NCBI RefSeq assembly: GCF_000002985.6
Contig: NC_003280.10
Coordinates: forward strand, 11,218,501 to 11,282,500
Direction of reading: 5' to 3'
Length of the DNA stretch: 64,000 bases
DNA from: Caenorhabditis elegans
Taxonomy: Eukaryota; Nematoda; Chromadorea; Rhabditida; Rhabditidae
In this document: positions 11,101 through 21,217 of the stretch, piece by piece
How positions within the stretch are numbered: the stretch's first letter is position 1
How the letters are laid out: every line of letters begins with the position of its first letter
Made by a program: the position numbers and the translations under genes
Notes under the pieces: model-generated
Told to the model about the DNA's origin: nothing
The model's database searches: none
The model's input: only the letters and a program-made list of their open reading frames with translations

Positions 11101-14100
11101 GGGCATATCTTTGGTGACAACCTTTTTTTCAACTAGATTTTTATATGTATTTTTCAACTAATTTTTGTTCACATTTTTCTGGAATAAGTTTTTTAATGCA
11201 ATTTTCAATCGATTTTCGGTTATAATTCCCTCACAATTGAATGTATGAACGATGGTCTTTTGGGAAAAGGCTGTAAAACGTCCAACTAACTTGGAATATC
11301 GTCAGGCTCTTCCTGATGGTCTGATCCTTCAGCTCCGAAGGATCACATGGGTACCTTCTGATGTTCTGATCCTTCAGATAAGAAGGATCGTAAGGGAACC
11401 TCCTGATGGTCTGATCCTTTAGCTCCAAAGGATCACGAGGCTCTTCCTGATGTTCTGATCCTTCAGCTCCAAAAGAGCATTGAGCTCTGCCTGATGATCT
11501 GATCCTTCCGATGTCACCCAAAAGTTTGTCATCGCGGAGAATTTATCATTATTTGGTAGAAGCTGATTATTATGTATAGTTATACTGTTTCTTGAAAGTT
11601 TTCGGTCCTATCATGATAAATTTGAACTATTCTTTAAAGAATAAAGAATAACAAAAAAAATTTCGAGTTTTTTTTCAACATTTATTTTTTTCAAATTTTG
11701 TCAAAAATCCATATGAATCCATATGAGGTGGTACCCTTACGATCCTTCTTATCTGAAGGATCAGAACATCAGAAGGTACCCATGTGATCCTTCGGATCGG
11801 AAGGATCAGATCATCAGGCAGAGCCTCATGCTCTTTTGGAGCTGAAGGATCAGAACATCAGGAAGAGCCTCGTGATCCTTTGGAGCTAAAGGATCAGACC
11901 ATCAGGAGGTTCCCTTACGATCCTTCTTATCTGAAAGATCAGAACATCAGAAGGTACCCATGTGATCCTTCGGAGCTGAAGGATCAGAACATCAGGAAGA
12001 GCCTCACGATATTCCAAGTTAGTTGGACGTTTTACAGCCTTTTCCCAAAAGACCATCGTTCATATCAGGTTGTCCCATAAGTTTTTGTACTTTTTTTCAA
12101 ATATTTTTCCAAAACTTCTAGAAAGTTTTAAAATTTTTTCATCGTAGGTCGTGTCAAGGTCGGGTCGTCCCCTTTCAGAAAAGATTCATTTCATCCATTT
12201 CTACTTTGCCACGATGACAATCATCAAACTTGAACGTCGAGACGTTAGATTGCTTCTTCTTTATGAATTTCGTCTTGGTCATTCAGCAATGGAAGCGGAA
12301 CGAAACATATGCGGTGCGATGGGTGAGGGAGCACTCTCTTATAATACAGCAAAGAGTTGGTTTCAAAAGTTCAAGAACGGCGACTTCAGTCTCGAAGAAA
12401 TAGAACGTTCTGGGCGACCGGTAGAGTTAAATGAAGAAGACCTAGTGAAGCTGGTGGAGGAAGAGCCTCGTCTTAGTCTTCGTGAAATGGAAGAGAAGCT
12501 TGAGTGTTGTCATAGCACAATTGCACGTCACTTGGGTCGCCTTGGTTTTACTTCAAAACTTGGAACTTGGGTGCCTCATGAACTTTCGGCATCACAGAAG
12601 CTCACTCGGGTCAACGTTTGTACTCAACTTCTAACTTTTCGTCGAAAGTTCGATTGGCTGAACAATCTGGTTACTGGAGATGAGAAGTGGGTGCTCTATG
12701 TTAACCATTCCAGAAAACGTCAATGGCTTCCGATCGGTGAGAAAGGAATACCGACGCCAAAGCCTGATCTTCACCCAAAAAAGATTATGATCTGTGTCTG
12801 GTGGGGTGTTCAAGGACCCGTGCACTGGGAATTGTTGCCAACTAATAAAACTATCACTGCTGATTACTATTGTGCCCAATTGGACCGAGTTGCAGAAAAG
12901 ACCAACGGAAAATATGAAAAACTATATTTTCTTCACGATAATGCTAGGCCTCATGTCGCCAAGAAGACTTTCCAAAAGCTGCAAGATCTTGGTTGGACTG
13001 TTTTACCGCATCCACCATATTCTCCAGATCTTGCACCAACCGACTACCATTTGTTCTTGTCTCTCAGTGACTACATGCGCGACAAGCAATTCGACGACGA
13101 AGAGCATCTCAAAACTGAACTCTCCACTTTCTTCTCATCGCGTTCGCCGGATTTCTTCTCCCGTGGCATCATGATGTTACCTAGTAAATGGCAACAAGTG
13201 GTGGACACTAATGGTGAATACTTGTGTGAATAGTACTACTTGTCGCTTGAGAGAAATAAATTTTTTTCAAAAAAAAATAGTACAAAAACTTATGGGACAA
13301 CCTGATACATTCAATTGTGAGGGAATTATAACCGAAAATCGATTGAAAATTGCATTAAAAAACTTATTCCAGAAAAATGTGAACAAAAATTAGTTGAAAA
13401 ATACATATAAAAATCTAGTTGAAAAAAAGGTTGTCACCAAAGATATGCCCCCCAAGATACACCCCAGTTTGTCTACTGGATACTTTGTCTCCTTGGATAC
13501 TATGCCCCCAAAGAACCTTTGCCACCAAAAAGTTTGTCATCTCGGAATGAAGGCCCTATAATATTAATTGTTGATGATTCATGATTCATTTCGAAAAATC
13601 GAGCCCGTAAATCGACACACAAATACTACTGTAGTCATTAAAATAATTACTGTAGTTTTTGCTACGAGACATTTTGCGCGTCAAATATGTTGTGCAATAC
13701 GCGTTCTTTGAACTCTATGTTCCCGTAATACTCTAATTCGAAAATTAAATTTCCAGGAAAAACGACTAGTTTCGGAAACTTTGACAGTTTTCCGAGATGG
13801 CTCGAAACTCCCTTCAATCGCCAAATCTTATGGAACCAAATTGCTCTCTTCAAACTCTAAAAATCTGAAAGGAAGAGCTATATTGATTGAGGTCATTGCA
13901 AAACTCTATGGTGTTCCGAATGAGCCAACGTGAGAATTAAAAAATCAAAAGATCGGGCGGGAATTCAAATTTTCAGAGGATTAAACGATAAAGTGGTCGC
14001 TGGATTTGCCACAAAGTGCATCAGAACTTCTGATCCACAAATCCGAACTATTGGAAAAGATCTAATGGTGAAGCTTTACAAGAATGGATCCATAAAGGTA

Positions 14101-14284
14101 ACATCCCCCGATTCGTTCCTACAGTAACCCCTAAATCATTCAGGTCGTTCGTTCCGAACTGGAAAAGTTCGCCTCCTCTGATTCCAACAATCCCACTTAC
14201 CAGAAGATTGTTCGCGAAATTTACAACTTTGACGGAAGCAGACCGAAGGCTGAAAAGAAGAAGAAAATCTCGTTTATGCTGTAA
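8179..14284 (+). CDS. CEP104-like protein (jelly-roll, coiled coil, TOG)
   Basis: Thirteen exons join in phase: 8179..8267, 8819..8959, 9006..9120, 9181..9375, 9421..9562, 9620..9687, 9726..9822, 9880..10152, 10206..10432, 10481..10768, 13757..13929, 13977..14097 and 14144..14284, giving 689 residues. The N-terminus (W-V-S-E-K then FPVEIEL, ending in KVGLVDVKLFG) matches the CEP104 jelly-roll domain. A charged helical segment with NEDFKLAK and ADEDFQRANDL follows, then a Ser/Pro/Arg-rich linker and a C-terminal TOG-type helical array. CEP104 binds tubulin and CEP97/CP110 at cilium tips and centrioles. Human CEP104 is longer and carries zinc fingers after TOG; this protein stops right after TOG. 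An in-frame TAA at 9157 is removed by an inferred 60-bp intron 9121..9180, which also restores family alignment. The 2988-bp intron 10769..13756 is full of repeats. The start is the least certain part. Confidence 0.85.
11250..11520. repeat. GATCC minisatellite in left foldback arm
   Basis: Tandem units of about 60 bases built on CTGATG(G/T)TCTGATCCTTCAG, alternating with GAAGGATC half-palindromes. The mirror copy lies at 11,725-12,060. Open frames on both strands here are repeat artefacts. Confidence 0.8.
11725..12060. repeat. GATCC minisatellite in right foldback arm
   Basis: Inverted copy of the left-arm minisatellite, apparently with an extra unit, so the arms have diverged in copy number although not in sequence. 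Confidence 0.8.
12065..13305 (+). mobile_element. Mariner element, apparently intact
   Basis: A 1241-bp element lies between TA dinucleotides (12063-12064 and 13306-13307). The inverted terminal repeats begin TCAGGTTGTCCCATAAG and match over about 26 bases. It inserted into the right arm of the foldback element. The left arm keeps the empty site at about 11,239-11,255 with a single TA, which proves the order of insertion. It contains one uninterrupted transposase gene. Confidence 0.93.
12214..13233 (+). CDS. Mariner transposase (D,D34D)
   Basis: A single exon of 339 residues, counted from the ATG that gives MTIIKLERRD, the usual mariner-type start; the frame is open further upstream to 12151 inside the element. 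An N-terminal helix-turn-helix region is followed by WVPHELS, then the catalytic triad. The first Asp is in TGDEKW, the second in HDNARPH, and the third in APTDYHLF, with 34 residues between the last two, which is the D,D34D signature. YSPDLAP is also present. No stop or frameshift is visible, so the enzyme could be functional. It would cut and paste the element into TA sites. Expression inside the intron of a cellular gene is unknown. Confidence 0.93.
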   Translation: MTIIKLERRDVRLLLLYEFRLGHSAMEAERNICGAMGEGALSYNTAKSWFQKFKNGDFSLEEIERSGRPVELNEEDLVKLVEEEPRLSLREMEEKLECCHSTIARHLGRLGFTSKLGTWVPHELSASQKLTRVNVCTQLLTFRRKFDWLNNLVTGDEKWVLYVNHSRKRQWLPIGEKGIPTPKPDLHPKKIMICVWWGVQGPVHWELLPTNKTITADYYCAQLDRVAEKTNGKYEKLYFLHDNARPHVAKKTFQKLQDLGWTVLPHPPYSPDLAPTDYHLFLSLSDYMRDKQFDDEEHLKTELSTFFSSRSPDFFSRGIMMLPSKWQQVVDTNGEYLCE

Positions 14285-14407
14285 CATTAACAACCAAATA
14301 ATAACAAAGAAAAACTGGAAAGTGTCTCTATGTGAACTAAACTAACAATAATGACGAAATTAGAAGAATGATTCTATGTATATAAATTAAGAATAATTGT
14401 TTTGATA

Positions 14408-16447
14408 TTATTTCGGAAGTCGGCGAAGTTCATGACTTAACCAAAGAACTGAGGAGAGAAGAGCCATTGAGCCGGATTGATGGCATGCTGCGAGCCAAAC
14501 AGGGACGTAGTTGATCTGAAAACGAATATAGTTTTTTTTTTCGACGAACAGTATTATTGTTTGCGATTTTAGGGGCAAAATTGCGGTGCCTGGTCTCGAC
14601 ACGACAAATATTATTAAAACAGAAAGGGTGTGCGCCTTTAAAGAGCCTTTAAGACTGTAGTTTCCAAATCATGTTGCAGCTGAATTTTCATTGACTTTTC
14701 TTATTTTTTCTCAACTCGTAAATTTATTTAATAAGAAAGTAAATTTTTAAATAAGTATCGAAAAACTATGAAAAATCAGTGAAAATTCCGGAATAATGAA
14801 TGCTTGATCCTACAGTACTCCTTAAAGGCGCACACCTCTTCGTATTTAATATAAATTTGTCGTGTCGGAGCCGGGTACTGCATTTTCGGCGCTAAAAATA
14901 CAAAATTTGAAGATACATACAAGTGTGAAAACTCCAAGAGCCGCCTGTCCAAACACTGCTGCAACTGTCAGATTAAGTGCCATCCGTGTCCTCTTCGGAA
15001 TCGGCGCCCGTCGACCAATCAAAAACGTTGAAAGTACACTAATCACGGTCAAATATGCCAAATTTCGGTGCACAAACTGCACGGTAACATCATTTTCGAA
15101 AAAGTTCTTCCATGTCGGTGAACGCGACAACATGTTCTCGGGAATCCAATTTTCGGCGAATTTAGGCCATGAATTATAGACAAGACCAGCGTCAAGTCCG
15201 GCGACGAAAGCACCCATAATTGCAGTAGAGAATACCATTAACTTGGATCCATGAGTCATTCCACGAAGGGCTCCGAGTTTAGAACGCACCTTTGAGAGCT
15301 GGAAAAAATAAAATAAGAAAATGGAATTTGAAATCATTTCAGAGTCTTACATCATGTGGCTTCACTAAATGAGAAAGTCCATTCCAGAAGAAAATCGAAT
15401 AGAGCACAAAAGCCATCGTCAAATGGGTAGCCAGCCGATACTGTGATACTCTCGGAACATCCGATGAATTCTTCGATGGATCAAGCCCCGACTTGACCAT
15501 CCACCATCCGATGCCTCCCTGAGCCAGCAAAAGTGTGGTGGCCAGTGCCATTCGTCGCTTCATATCCGGTGCGAATCGGCCACGAGCCCAGAAATAGGCG
15601 CACGGGATCAGGAAAACGATACCGATGGCGCGTCCCCACATTCGATGGCCATATTCCATTGACCAAATGAATTTGAACTCGTTTAGTGTCATCTCTTCGC
15701 TTGAGGATTTGCTGAAAATTAACGTTTTTATTTTCAATTTGAATTCCAGACGATTTTCTGCCACAAAATACGGTATCCGGTCTCGACACGACAATTTTTG
15801 TTTCATGAGAAAAGGTGTGCACCTTTAAAGAGAACTGTAATTTGAAACTTTCGTTGCGACGGAATTTTTATTGATTTTTCATAGTTTGCAAATGATTTAA
15901 TCAAAAAACTATTTATGAAAAATCAACGAAAATTTCACAGCACCGTAATTTTGAAATTACAGTACTCTTCAAAGACGCACGCCGTTTCTCATTTAACGAA
16001 AATTGTCGCGGTGAGACCTGGTACCGTAGTTTTGGCGCAAAATTTGGTGTCTTTTTTATCTTACTATTTATATTCTGGATAAGCTTTATATTTCTCAAAT
16101 TCCTCTTCCCATTGCTTCTGTCCGAATGGCGGTTTCATCGTTCTGAACAGATCCCAGTTCACCATGCTCAGTCCTGATTCGGTTAATCTGAAATTTTATA
16201 TTTAGTTGAAAAAATACATTAATAAGCACCTGGTGACTCCTCCAAGCGCCACAGCACCGTAGCACATTCCAGCACATCCCATAAGCCACCATCCGATGCG
16301 TTTTCTGGATTTGTCGTCGACATCTTTCACCGATATTCCAAAGTTTCTTCGGAATCCTTGCCTCACATTCTGGATTCCTTGGCTCAACAGAGAAACTCTT
16401 GGAAGTTGGGAGAACTTGGTCAGCTGTTTGCTGGCTAGCAGCCACAT
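14408..16447 (-). CDS. cox-15: COX15 haem A synthase
   Basis: Five minus-strand exons join in phase: 16230..16447, 16065..16187, 15351..15711, 14921..15298 and 14408..14515, giving 395 residues. COX15 sits in the inner mitochondrial membrane and makes haem A from haem O for cytochrome c oxidase. Family blocks are clear: [40 protein letters not shown], and [10 protein letters not shown] near the C-terminus, with the conserved haem-binding histidines in EYGHR, THLTMAF, FVHRN and CHQSG. Eight or so hydrophobic segments are spread through it. The ATG at 16447 was chosen because the longer open frame lacks an ATG and a TTGTCAG acceptor lies about 20 bases upstream, as for trans-splicing. It is the last gene of the presumed operon. 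Introns 2 and 4 hold palindromic repeats. Confidence 0.96.
14570..14897. repeat. Palindromic interspersed repeat in cox-15 intron
   Basis: Left arm: TGCCTGGTCTCGACACGACA then GTGTGCGCCTTTAA. Right arm: TTAAAGGCGCACAC then TGTCGTGTCGGAGCCGGGTA, inverted. Same family as 5165-5485. Confidence 0.75.
15757..16040. repeat. Palindromic interspersed repeat in cox-15 intron
   Basis: Left arm has TACGGTATCCGGTCTCGACA. The right arm ends TGAGACCTGGTACCGTAGTT. The inner blocks are GTGCACCTTTAA and its diverged complement. Same family as the copy at 14570. Confidence 0.75.
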
Positions 16448-16836
16448 GGCTTCTAAATTTTTGGAACCTGACAACTGTCTGTTGTTGTGATATCTAAAGA
16501 TCTCTAGGGTGATTATTCTTCCGCTTTTCTATAAATTTCAAACTTTCCGAATAACCAGACCATTTTTCATTGGGAGAATCGATAAGAAAAGAAGGAAAAA
16601 CGGTATTTCGGTGGAACACAGTAAAGTAACGGGTAGTTGACGGAAGACACTGAAAGATCATGAGCAAACGGGGCTCCATGCGGAGAAAAAAGACAATTAA
16701 CAGCAAACAATGATAACGAGGGGGAAAAAAAGAACACTAATCTATCTACGAAATATGCTAATTGCGAAACTGTTATTAGGCTTATGGAGCGGTGGGTAAA
16801 TTATTGGAAATAATTTTGATGATAATGCGATACTTA

Positions 16837-17874
16837 TTAATGGTTGACATTGTGTCCTTCAGTTGGTGGAATCGGCAGGCTCGGTGTGAATCCAAGTGTC
16901 TCGAATTTGAATCTCCAATAAGCAACAACCATTCGATCCCAGATGTTTCCAATATCATTCACGGCCGGTCGAACATCAAGAATAGTGAAAAGCTTTGAGC
17001 TTGGATCCACAGCACCACCATCGTAGTAGTCAATGACGTACTGAACTTGCTTGGTTCCGCATCTATCAACAATCCAATCGTGACGATCGAATGGGAGATC
17101 GTATCCGAGGAACAAGTTGCGGAAACGAGCTCTTGGCGATAGGTTCTTGGCATCTCCTTTGAAGCTTTTCAGTTTCGGCTCTGCGCATTCCCTGAAATTA
17201 TAAATTATTCAGATGTTGGAATTTTCATGAGCTTACGGATGAAGAAGATTCTCCCATTTCAACACCTCTCTCCATGCCTCCTCGTTGTTAGCGTTATGGA
17301 TGCTGATAATGTTTTCCATGTCGCTTTTGCTCAGCGAGTCATCTTGCCATCTCCATCCTTTTCTGAAATTCAAATTTAAAATCAACAATAAACATTTATC
17401 AATCAAAAACTCACTTCAGCATGGCGTTCCAGAACATTTGGGGACTTGGATAGGTCCAGGTTTCAGTTTCTGTTCCAGCTTTCGGGATTGTAGACTTCTC
17501 TCGTTTCGTTGGAAGTGCGAATGGCTGATCTGGGGCTGGCTTTTGATTTGGATGTTCGAGCTCCTGAATTTTCAAAGTTGGCTTCAGAAAACTCTATTTT
17601 GAACTCACATTGTTGAGTGGATTGATAGAAGCCTTGTCAGCACCAACCGGGCAAGCGCCACCAGCTCCACAATTCTCTCCAGATGCAGCAGCTCTCTGTT
17701 CAGGTGTTAATGGGCATTGAGATCCTCCTCCAGCAGCAGCCATGCTGTGTTGAGCCTTACGAATTCTCTCAGCATCGGCGTTGGCATCTTGCACCTGAAA
17801 ATAAATTCATACGTGTTTTCTTTTAACTGAAATTATAGAAAACTCACCTTTGGCGTCGATTGTGAAGAGCCCAT
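16837..17874 (-). CDS. cchl-1: Holocytochrome c synthase (haem lyase)
   Basis: Five exons: 17848..17874, 17609..17794, 17415..17563, 17237..17362 and 16837..17191, giving 280 residues. The enzyme attaches haem covalently to the CXXCH of cytochrome c (and c1) in the mitochondrial intermembrane space. The N-terminal region has two Cys-Pro haem regulatory motifs (QCPL and ACPV). The core has [19 protein letters not shown] and [12 protein letters not shown]. The haem-ligand histidine lies in PFDRHDW, followed by VDRCG. An acceptor TTTTCAG lies 12 bases before the ATG, suggesting trans-splicing. Length matches the animal HCCS family. It sits between fndc-1 and cox-15 in the presumed operon. Both neighbours on this side handle haem for the respiratory chain. 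Confidence 0.97.
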
Positions 17875-18284
17875 GATGTAATTTTATCTGAAAACTAAAC
17901 TATAGTTGGGGAAATGACGGTTAAATAGGCAGGTGGCGCACGGAAATGATGAAACTAGAGAAAAAAGGCCTTAAAAATAAACTACGCGTCATACGGGCCG
18001 CGTAACTACGGAGTGTCGTTGCAAACTTACGTTTCAAAAAATTTTCAGCACAAAATCGAGTTCAAAAAGAGAAAAGTTATGGAATAAACCATAAGTTTTG
18101 CAAGAATTAAAAGATGAGAAGGTAAGGGTGTATAATTTATCAGTCAATGTGAAGAAAAAAATAGACAGCATGACTAGACAATGGAGAGTGAGAAAAAGTT
18201 ATTTATGCATCATATCGAGCAACTCGATTATAAATAGTACAGATCGTAGATAAAAACCAACTGAAGCTTCACAATTTTCCACAT

Positions 18285-18819
18285 TTAGGCGACGCTAAAT
18301 CCAATCAGCATCCCAGCTGCGAATCCGCCAAGAATCCACCGGTATTCGGAGACAAATGAATCGGAAATGTTGATAACTTTCTTGCCGGATACTCTGAAAA
18401 ATTGAATAATATACGATTTTCGTTTTATTCTATTTTTTTTTCGTAAAATTCAAGCTTACTTGTTCATGACGGACTTGTGTAGATTTTTCATGTCTCGTTC
18501 GATTTTTGATTCGTTCAGCGTGATGTATCCTTTGTGAATAGCGAATTGAGCCAACAGGAAAGAGATTCCCACTGTGGCAGCAACAAGACGTCCTCCCTGA
18601 AAATATTTAAAAATTAAATATTTCTCTAGAACCACCAATTTTAAATACCTTGGTGACAAAATATCCAGTCACTGTCCCGAATCCAGCACCAACACCCAGC
18701 TGGACCATCGGCTGCTGCTTTTTCAGATCAACAACGTAGTAGAGGACTGTATCGATGGCATCACTCACACCTTTTCCGGCTTTTCCACTGCCTCCGTCGT
18801 TTTTTGAAAGATCAACCAT
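18285..18819 (-). CDS. fndc-1: FUN14-domain mitophagy receptor
   Basis: Three exons: 18649..18819, 18460..18596 and 18285..18393, giving 138 residues. The FUN14 domain is clear from QLGVGAGFGTVTGYF, GGRLVAATVGISFLLAQ and HKGYITLN, with a closing glycine-rich membrane segment (GGFAAGMLIGFS). FUNDC1 proteins sit in the outer mitochondrial membrane and recruit LC3/GABARAP for mitophagy. The N-terminal tail is shorter than in mammals and lacks the mammalian YEVL. A possible LIR is Tyr27-Tyr28-Val29-Val30 after Asp20 and Asp23. The ATG follows a TGTTCCAG acceptor by one base; a longer frame upstream has no ATG. Confidence 0.93.
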
Positions 18820-19106
18820 GGCTGGAACAATCACAGTACTACATTACTCGAAGACGAAGAGAACCCGAATGTTAAGTATTGAAAAGTACTAGTGAACTAT
18901 TGACACGGTGTTAGTCACATCTGACATCGAGAAAATTCAATATATTCACAGTCGATTAATTTATGAATTCAAATAAATACACACAGAAAGAAGACTGAAC
19001 GATCTTGAAATTGTAGAATACACGTAGCAGTGTAATTATAAAAATAGAGGATTCCGGGATTGGGATGGGGGAGCATGGAGAAAATAAATTAAAGAAATGA
19101 GATGAT

Positions 19107-20418
19107 TTAATTTTGAGTGAGAATCTCGCGTGCCTCTTTGCTGACGATTCCTTCCATGGAGTTGACATCGTTCCTCCATGCGGAAATGCGAGTCGCCATT
19201 TGCATTATCTGAAAAAAAGAAAATAAGTATTTTAAAAACTTATAATCAATTCTTATACCTGAGGATTATCTAAAACTCTTGGCTGCACCCATGTCACGTA
19301 GACAACTTGCTCAACTTGATTGATATCTCCACGAATGAGATCCTTGCTCAACGCCTTCATCACCAAGAACTCAACTTCGTCGAATGGGATCTGGCACTTC
19401 GTGGCGATTTCTTTGAATGAAACGCTTCTGGCTTTGGTTGGACGAGAGACTGCAAGTTCCATGACAGCCATCAGACGGATTTTGGCAGTCAGGAAATCCT
19501 TTTGCTTCTTCAAATCGTCCCAGCCTCCCCAATCTCCTTCGAGCGAGAAGAAGCGCGTCAAATCTCCCGAATTGAAGGCAAGAAGCACGTCCACGATCCA
19601 GCGTTCACGAGTTCCTTCGAGCGATTTGAGGATGGGGTGAGCAAGCTGAAAAAACCGTTTATTGGGGGAATTTAAATTGAGAGTTTCAACAAACCAATTC
19701 TCCGAAGTTGTGCACGTTTTCTCCCAGAAGAGCAGCGAAACCGAGAAGAACCGCATGGACTTGCTTCTGTTCTGTTGTCAGATTATTGGCGTCCTCAACT
19801 CCAAGATAACGAAGAGCTTCGCGATAATATCCAGCGAAGTCTCCAACTTCACGAAGATATAAAGATGAGACGCGGTAGAACGGGGCATGAACTTCTGTAA
19901 CTCCGACAAGTGAGTCCACTTCGTGTTGTGTCGAATCGATTTGAGTTCGAATGCTCTTCAGATCAATAATCTGTCCATTTTTGTCCTTGTTCTCCAGTCT
20001 GGCTTCAATCTCTCCGGTATGAAGTCGAGCAACGGCAATCTTGTCCTTGTTGATGACGTTTCCAATTTTTGACAGGAATTCCATAGATTTTTGCTTGTCC
20101 TTTGTCGCGATATTTTGGGCGATCGAAATGCAAATCTCGACGAGCTGAAGAGGGTTGACACGCAGCTCCCACTCCGCCACGAACAGTCTGTAGAATTCGT
20201 GCATGTCCGTTGAAGCCACAAATTGTGGCTTCTTCACAAGGGATCGTGTCAGAACCGTTAGTTGATGCCAGAGCCTGAAAATTAGTGAAATAGTTTGTGT
20301 CTACAAAAACAATTGATTCTTACTTTTTCTCCCAGAGCTCCTTGAGATTCTTCCAGTCATCGGCCAGAGGTCCATTGGCAGCCGCCAGCTTTCCGTTGAG
20401 GTAGTCTTGAGCAGTCAT
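19107..20418 (-). CDS. rpn-9: 26S proteasome lid subunit RPN9 (PSMD13)
   Basis: Four exons: 20324..20418, 19695..20274, 19259..19645 and 19107..19208, giving 387 residues, close to the 376 of human PSMD13. The protein is mostly helical. The N-terminal two thirds form the TPR-like solenoid (SSLYLREVGDFAGYYREALR, LLGFAALLGEN), followed by the PCI winged helix (VSFKEIATKCQIPFDEVEFLV) and a C-terminal helix used for lid assembly. RPN9 is a structural subunit of the 19S regulatory particle lid. The ATG is one base after a TTTCTCAG acceptor. It is the promoter-proximal gene of the presumed operon and is divergent from the SARAF-like gene. Confidence 0.97.
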
Positions 20419-21217
20419 CCTGAGAAATTCTCGATACATTAAAAATTGAGACGAGAAATGAGTGAAGAAGAAAGAAAATGAAGGAGTAGGAGCAATCAAA
20501 ACAAAAATGGATTTCGAATAGCTAAAATGAACATTTTTGGCGAGCGCGCTCTCACAAAAATCAAAACAAAAAACTTTTTTTGAATTTTATTTGTCAGCAA
20601 TTAAAGGCGCATGGCCTTTCACTTTGGAAATATCGAGACGCGAAAGACAATGTTTTCGGTCACGGCCATATGTCTGCGTCTACAGTCTCTTCAACATATG
20701 CGATAGGGCGCGCTTGCAACAATTTATTTTTCTTAATTTATTTTATTGTTTTTTAACAGAAGATATTGTTTTTAAAGTGCGAACACCCTTCTCGATTTAT
20801 CCGCCAGCTGGCAACACAGCTTTTCAGGTTTTCCTTCCAGATTTGTGTGTTTTCTTCTTGGTTTATAGCGAAATCTGATAAAAATCGCAACTCTGAATAA
20901 AAATTATGTCAAACAAAGGCGTTGCTGTAAAATTGTGTCCATCCAATAGATTTTCCTCGCTTATTCTCGTATTATCTTTTTTCTTGATTTGCAAAAAAAT
21001 GATCCAAGTATTTCGAAATTTCTGAAAATTCCGTGTTGTTACACGTCACATATCCTATCATTCGTTTTCTTCATTATCATCTTTTCTCCCTTTCACTGCA
21101 ACGCTTCAAAATTAATCTCTGGTGCTTCGTTCTTATCTTCCGGTACTATTTCAATGTTCATACTACTTTCTATTGATTACTCGTTCAAAATTCCTAATTG
21201 TTAGTTTCTTTTTTCAG
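20419..21217. promoter_or_regulatory. Divergent promoter region, rpn-9 and SARAF-like gene
   Basis: About 800 bases lie between two divergent starts. No exon fits: open frames are T-rich and lack paired splice sites. It contains a short GC-richer patch at 20,600-20,720 and pyrimidine-rich sequence leading to the TTTTTTCAG acceptor right before the ATG at 21218. No specific factor site can be claimed. Confidence 0.5.

Larger units (their letters stand above)
10987..13564. mobile_element. Foldback (Mutator-like) DNA element with 9-bp TSD
   Basis: The element proper is 10996-13555 and is flanked on both sides by the perfect 9-bp direct repeat CTATAATAT (10987-10995 and 13556-13564). The ends are inverted: GGCCTTCATTCCGAG starts the left arm and its complement ends the right. 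The arms stay nearly identical for over 240 bases at the tips, with one C/T difference in the first 60. The inner arms are minisatellites around GATC repeats and there is a loop at about 11,540-11,720. No transposase belongs to this element itself, so it is non-autonomous. Long inverted repeats with a 9-bp TSD are typical of the Mutator superfamily; that assignment is inference. The right arm is interrupted by a mariner. Confidence 0.85.
10910..13645. repeat. Palindromic repeat split by a transposon
   Basis: The left half (10910-10986) has TAAATGACTACTGTAG, GATTTACGGG and CGAAATGA. The right half (13565-13645) has the same blocks inverted: TCATTTCG, CCCGTAAATC and CTACTGTAGTCATTTA-like sequence. 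The two halves are the arms of one palindromic repeat pushed apart by the foldback element at 10996-13555. Confidence 0.7.
14408..20418 (-). other. Probable operon rpn-9, fndc-1, cchl-1, cox-15
   Basis: Four minus-strand genes follow one another with coding gaps of 287, 410 and 389 bases. Each start codon has a close upstream acceptor: TTTCTCAG one base before rpn-9, TGTTCCAG one base before fndc-1, TTTTCAG 12 bases before cchl-1, and TTGTCAG about 20 bases before cox-15. Worm operons show this spacing and use SL1 on the first and SL2 on later genes. Three of the four products are mitochondrial. The spacing is at the long end for operons, so independent promoters are not excluded. Confidence 0.6.

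Noticed and set aside
11250-12060. CRISPR-like regular repeats
   Set aside because: Units are contiguous tandem repeats with no unique spacers, in a eukaryotic genome, inside a transposon.
11231-12080. Open frames of 96-98 codons on both strands
   Set aside because: They are translations of the GATCC minisatellite in the foldback arms and mirror each other; repeat artefacts.
12151-12213. Upstream start for the mariner transposase
   Set aside because: The extra 21 residues do not resemble a mariner N-terminus; the ATG at 12214 gives the family start.
20537-20878. 113-codon frame in the rpn-9/SARAF promoter
   Set aside because: Phe/Cys-rich background translation without splice sites.
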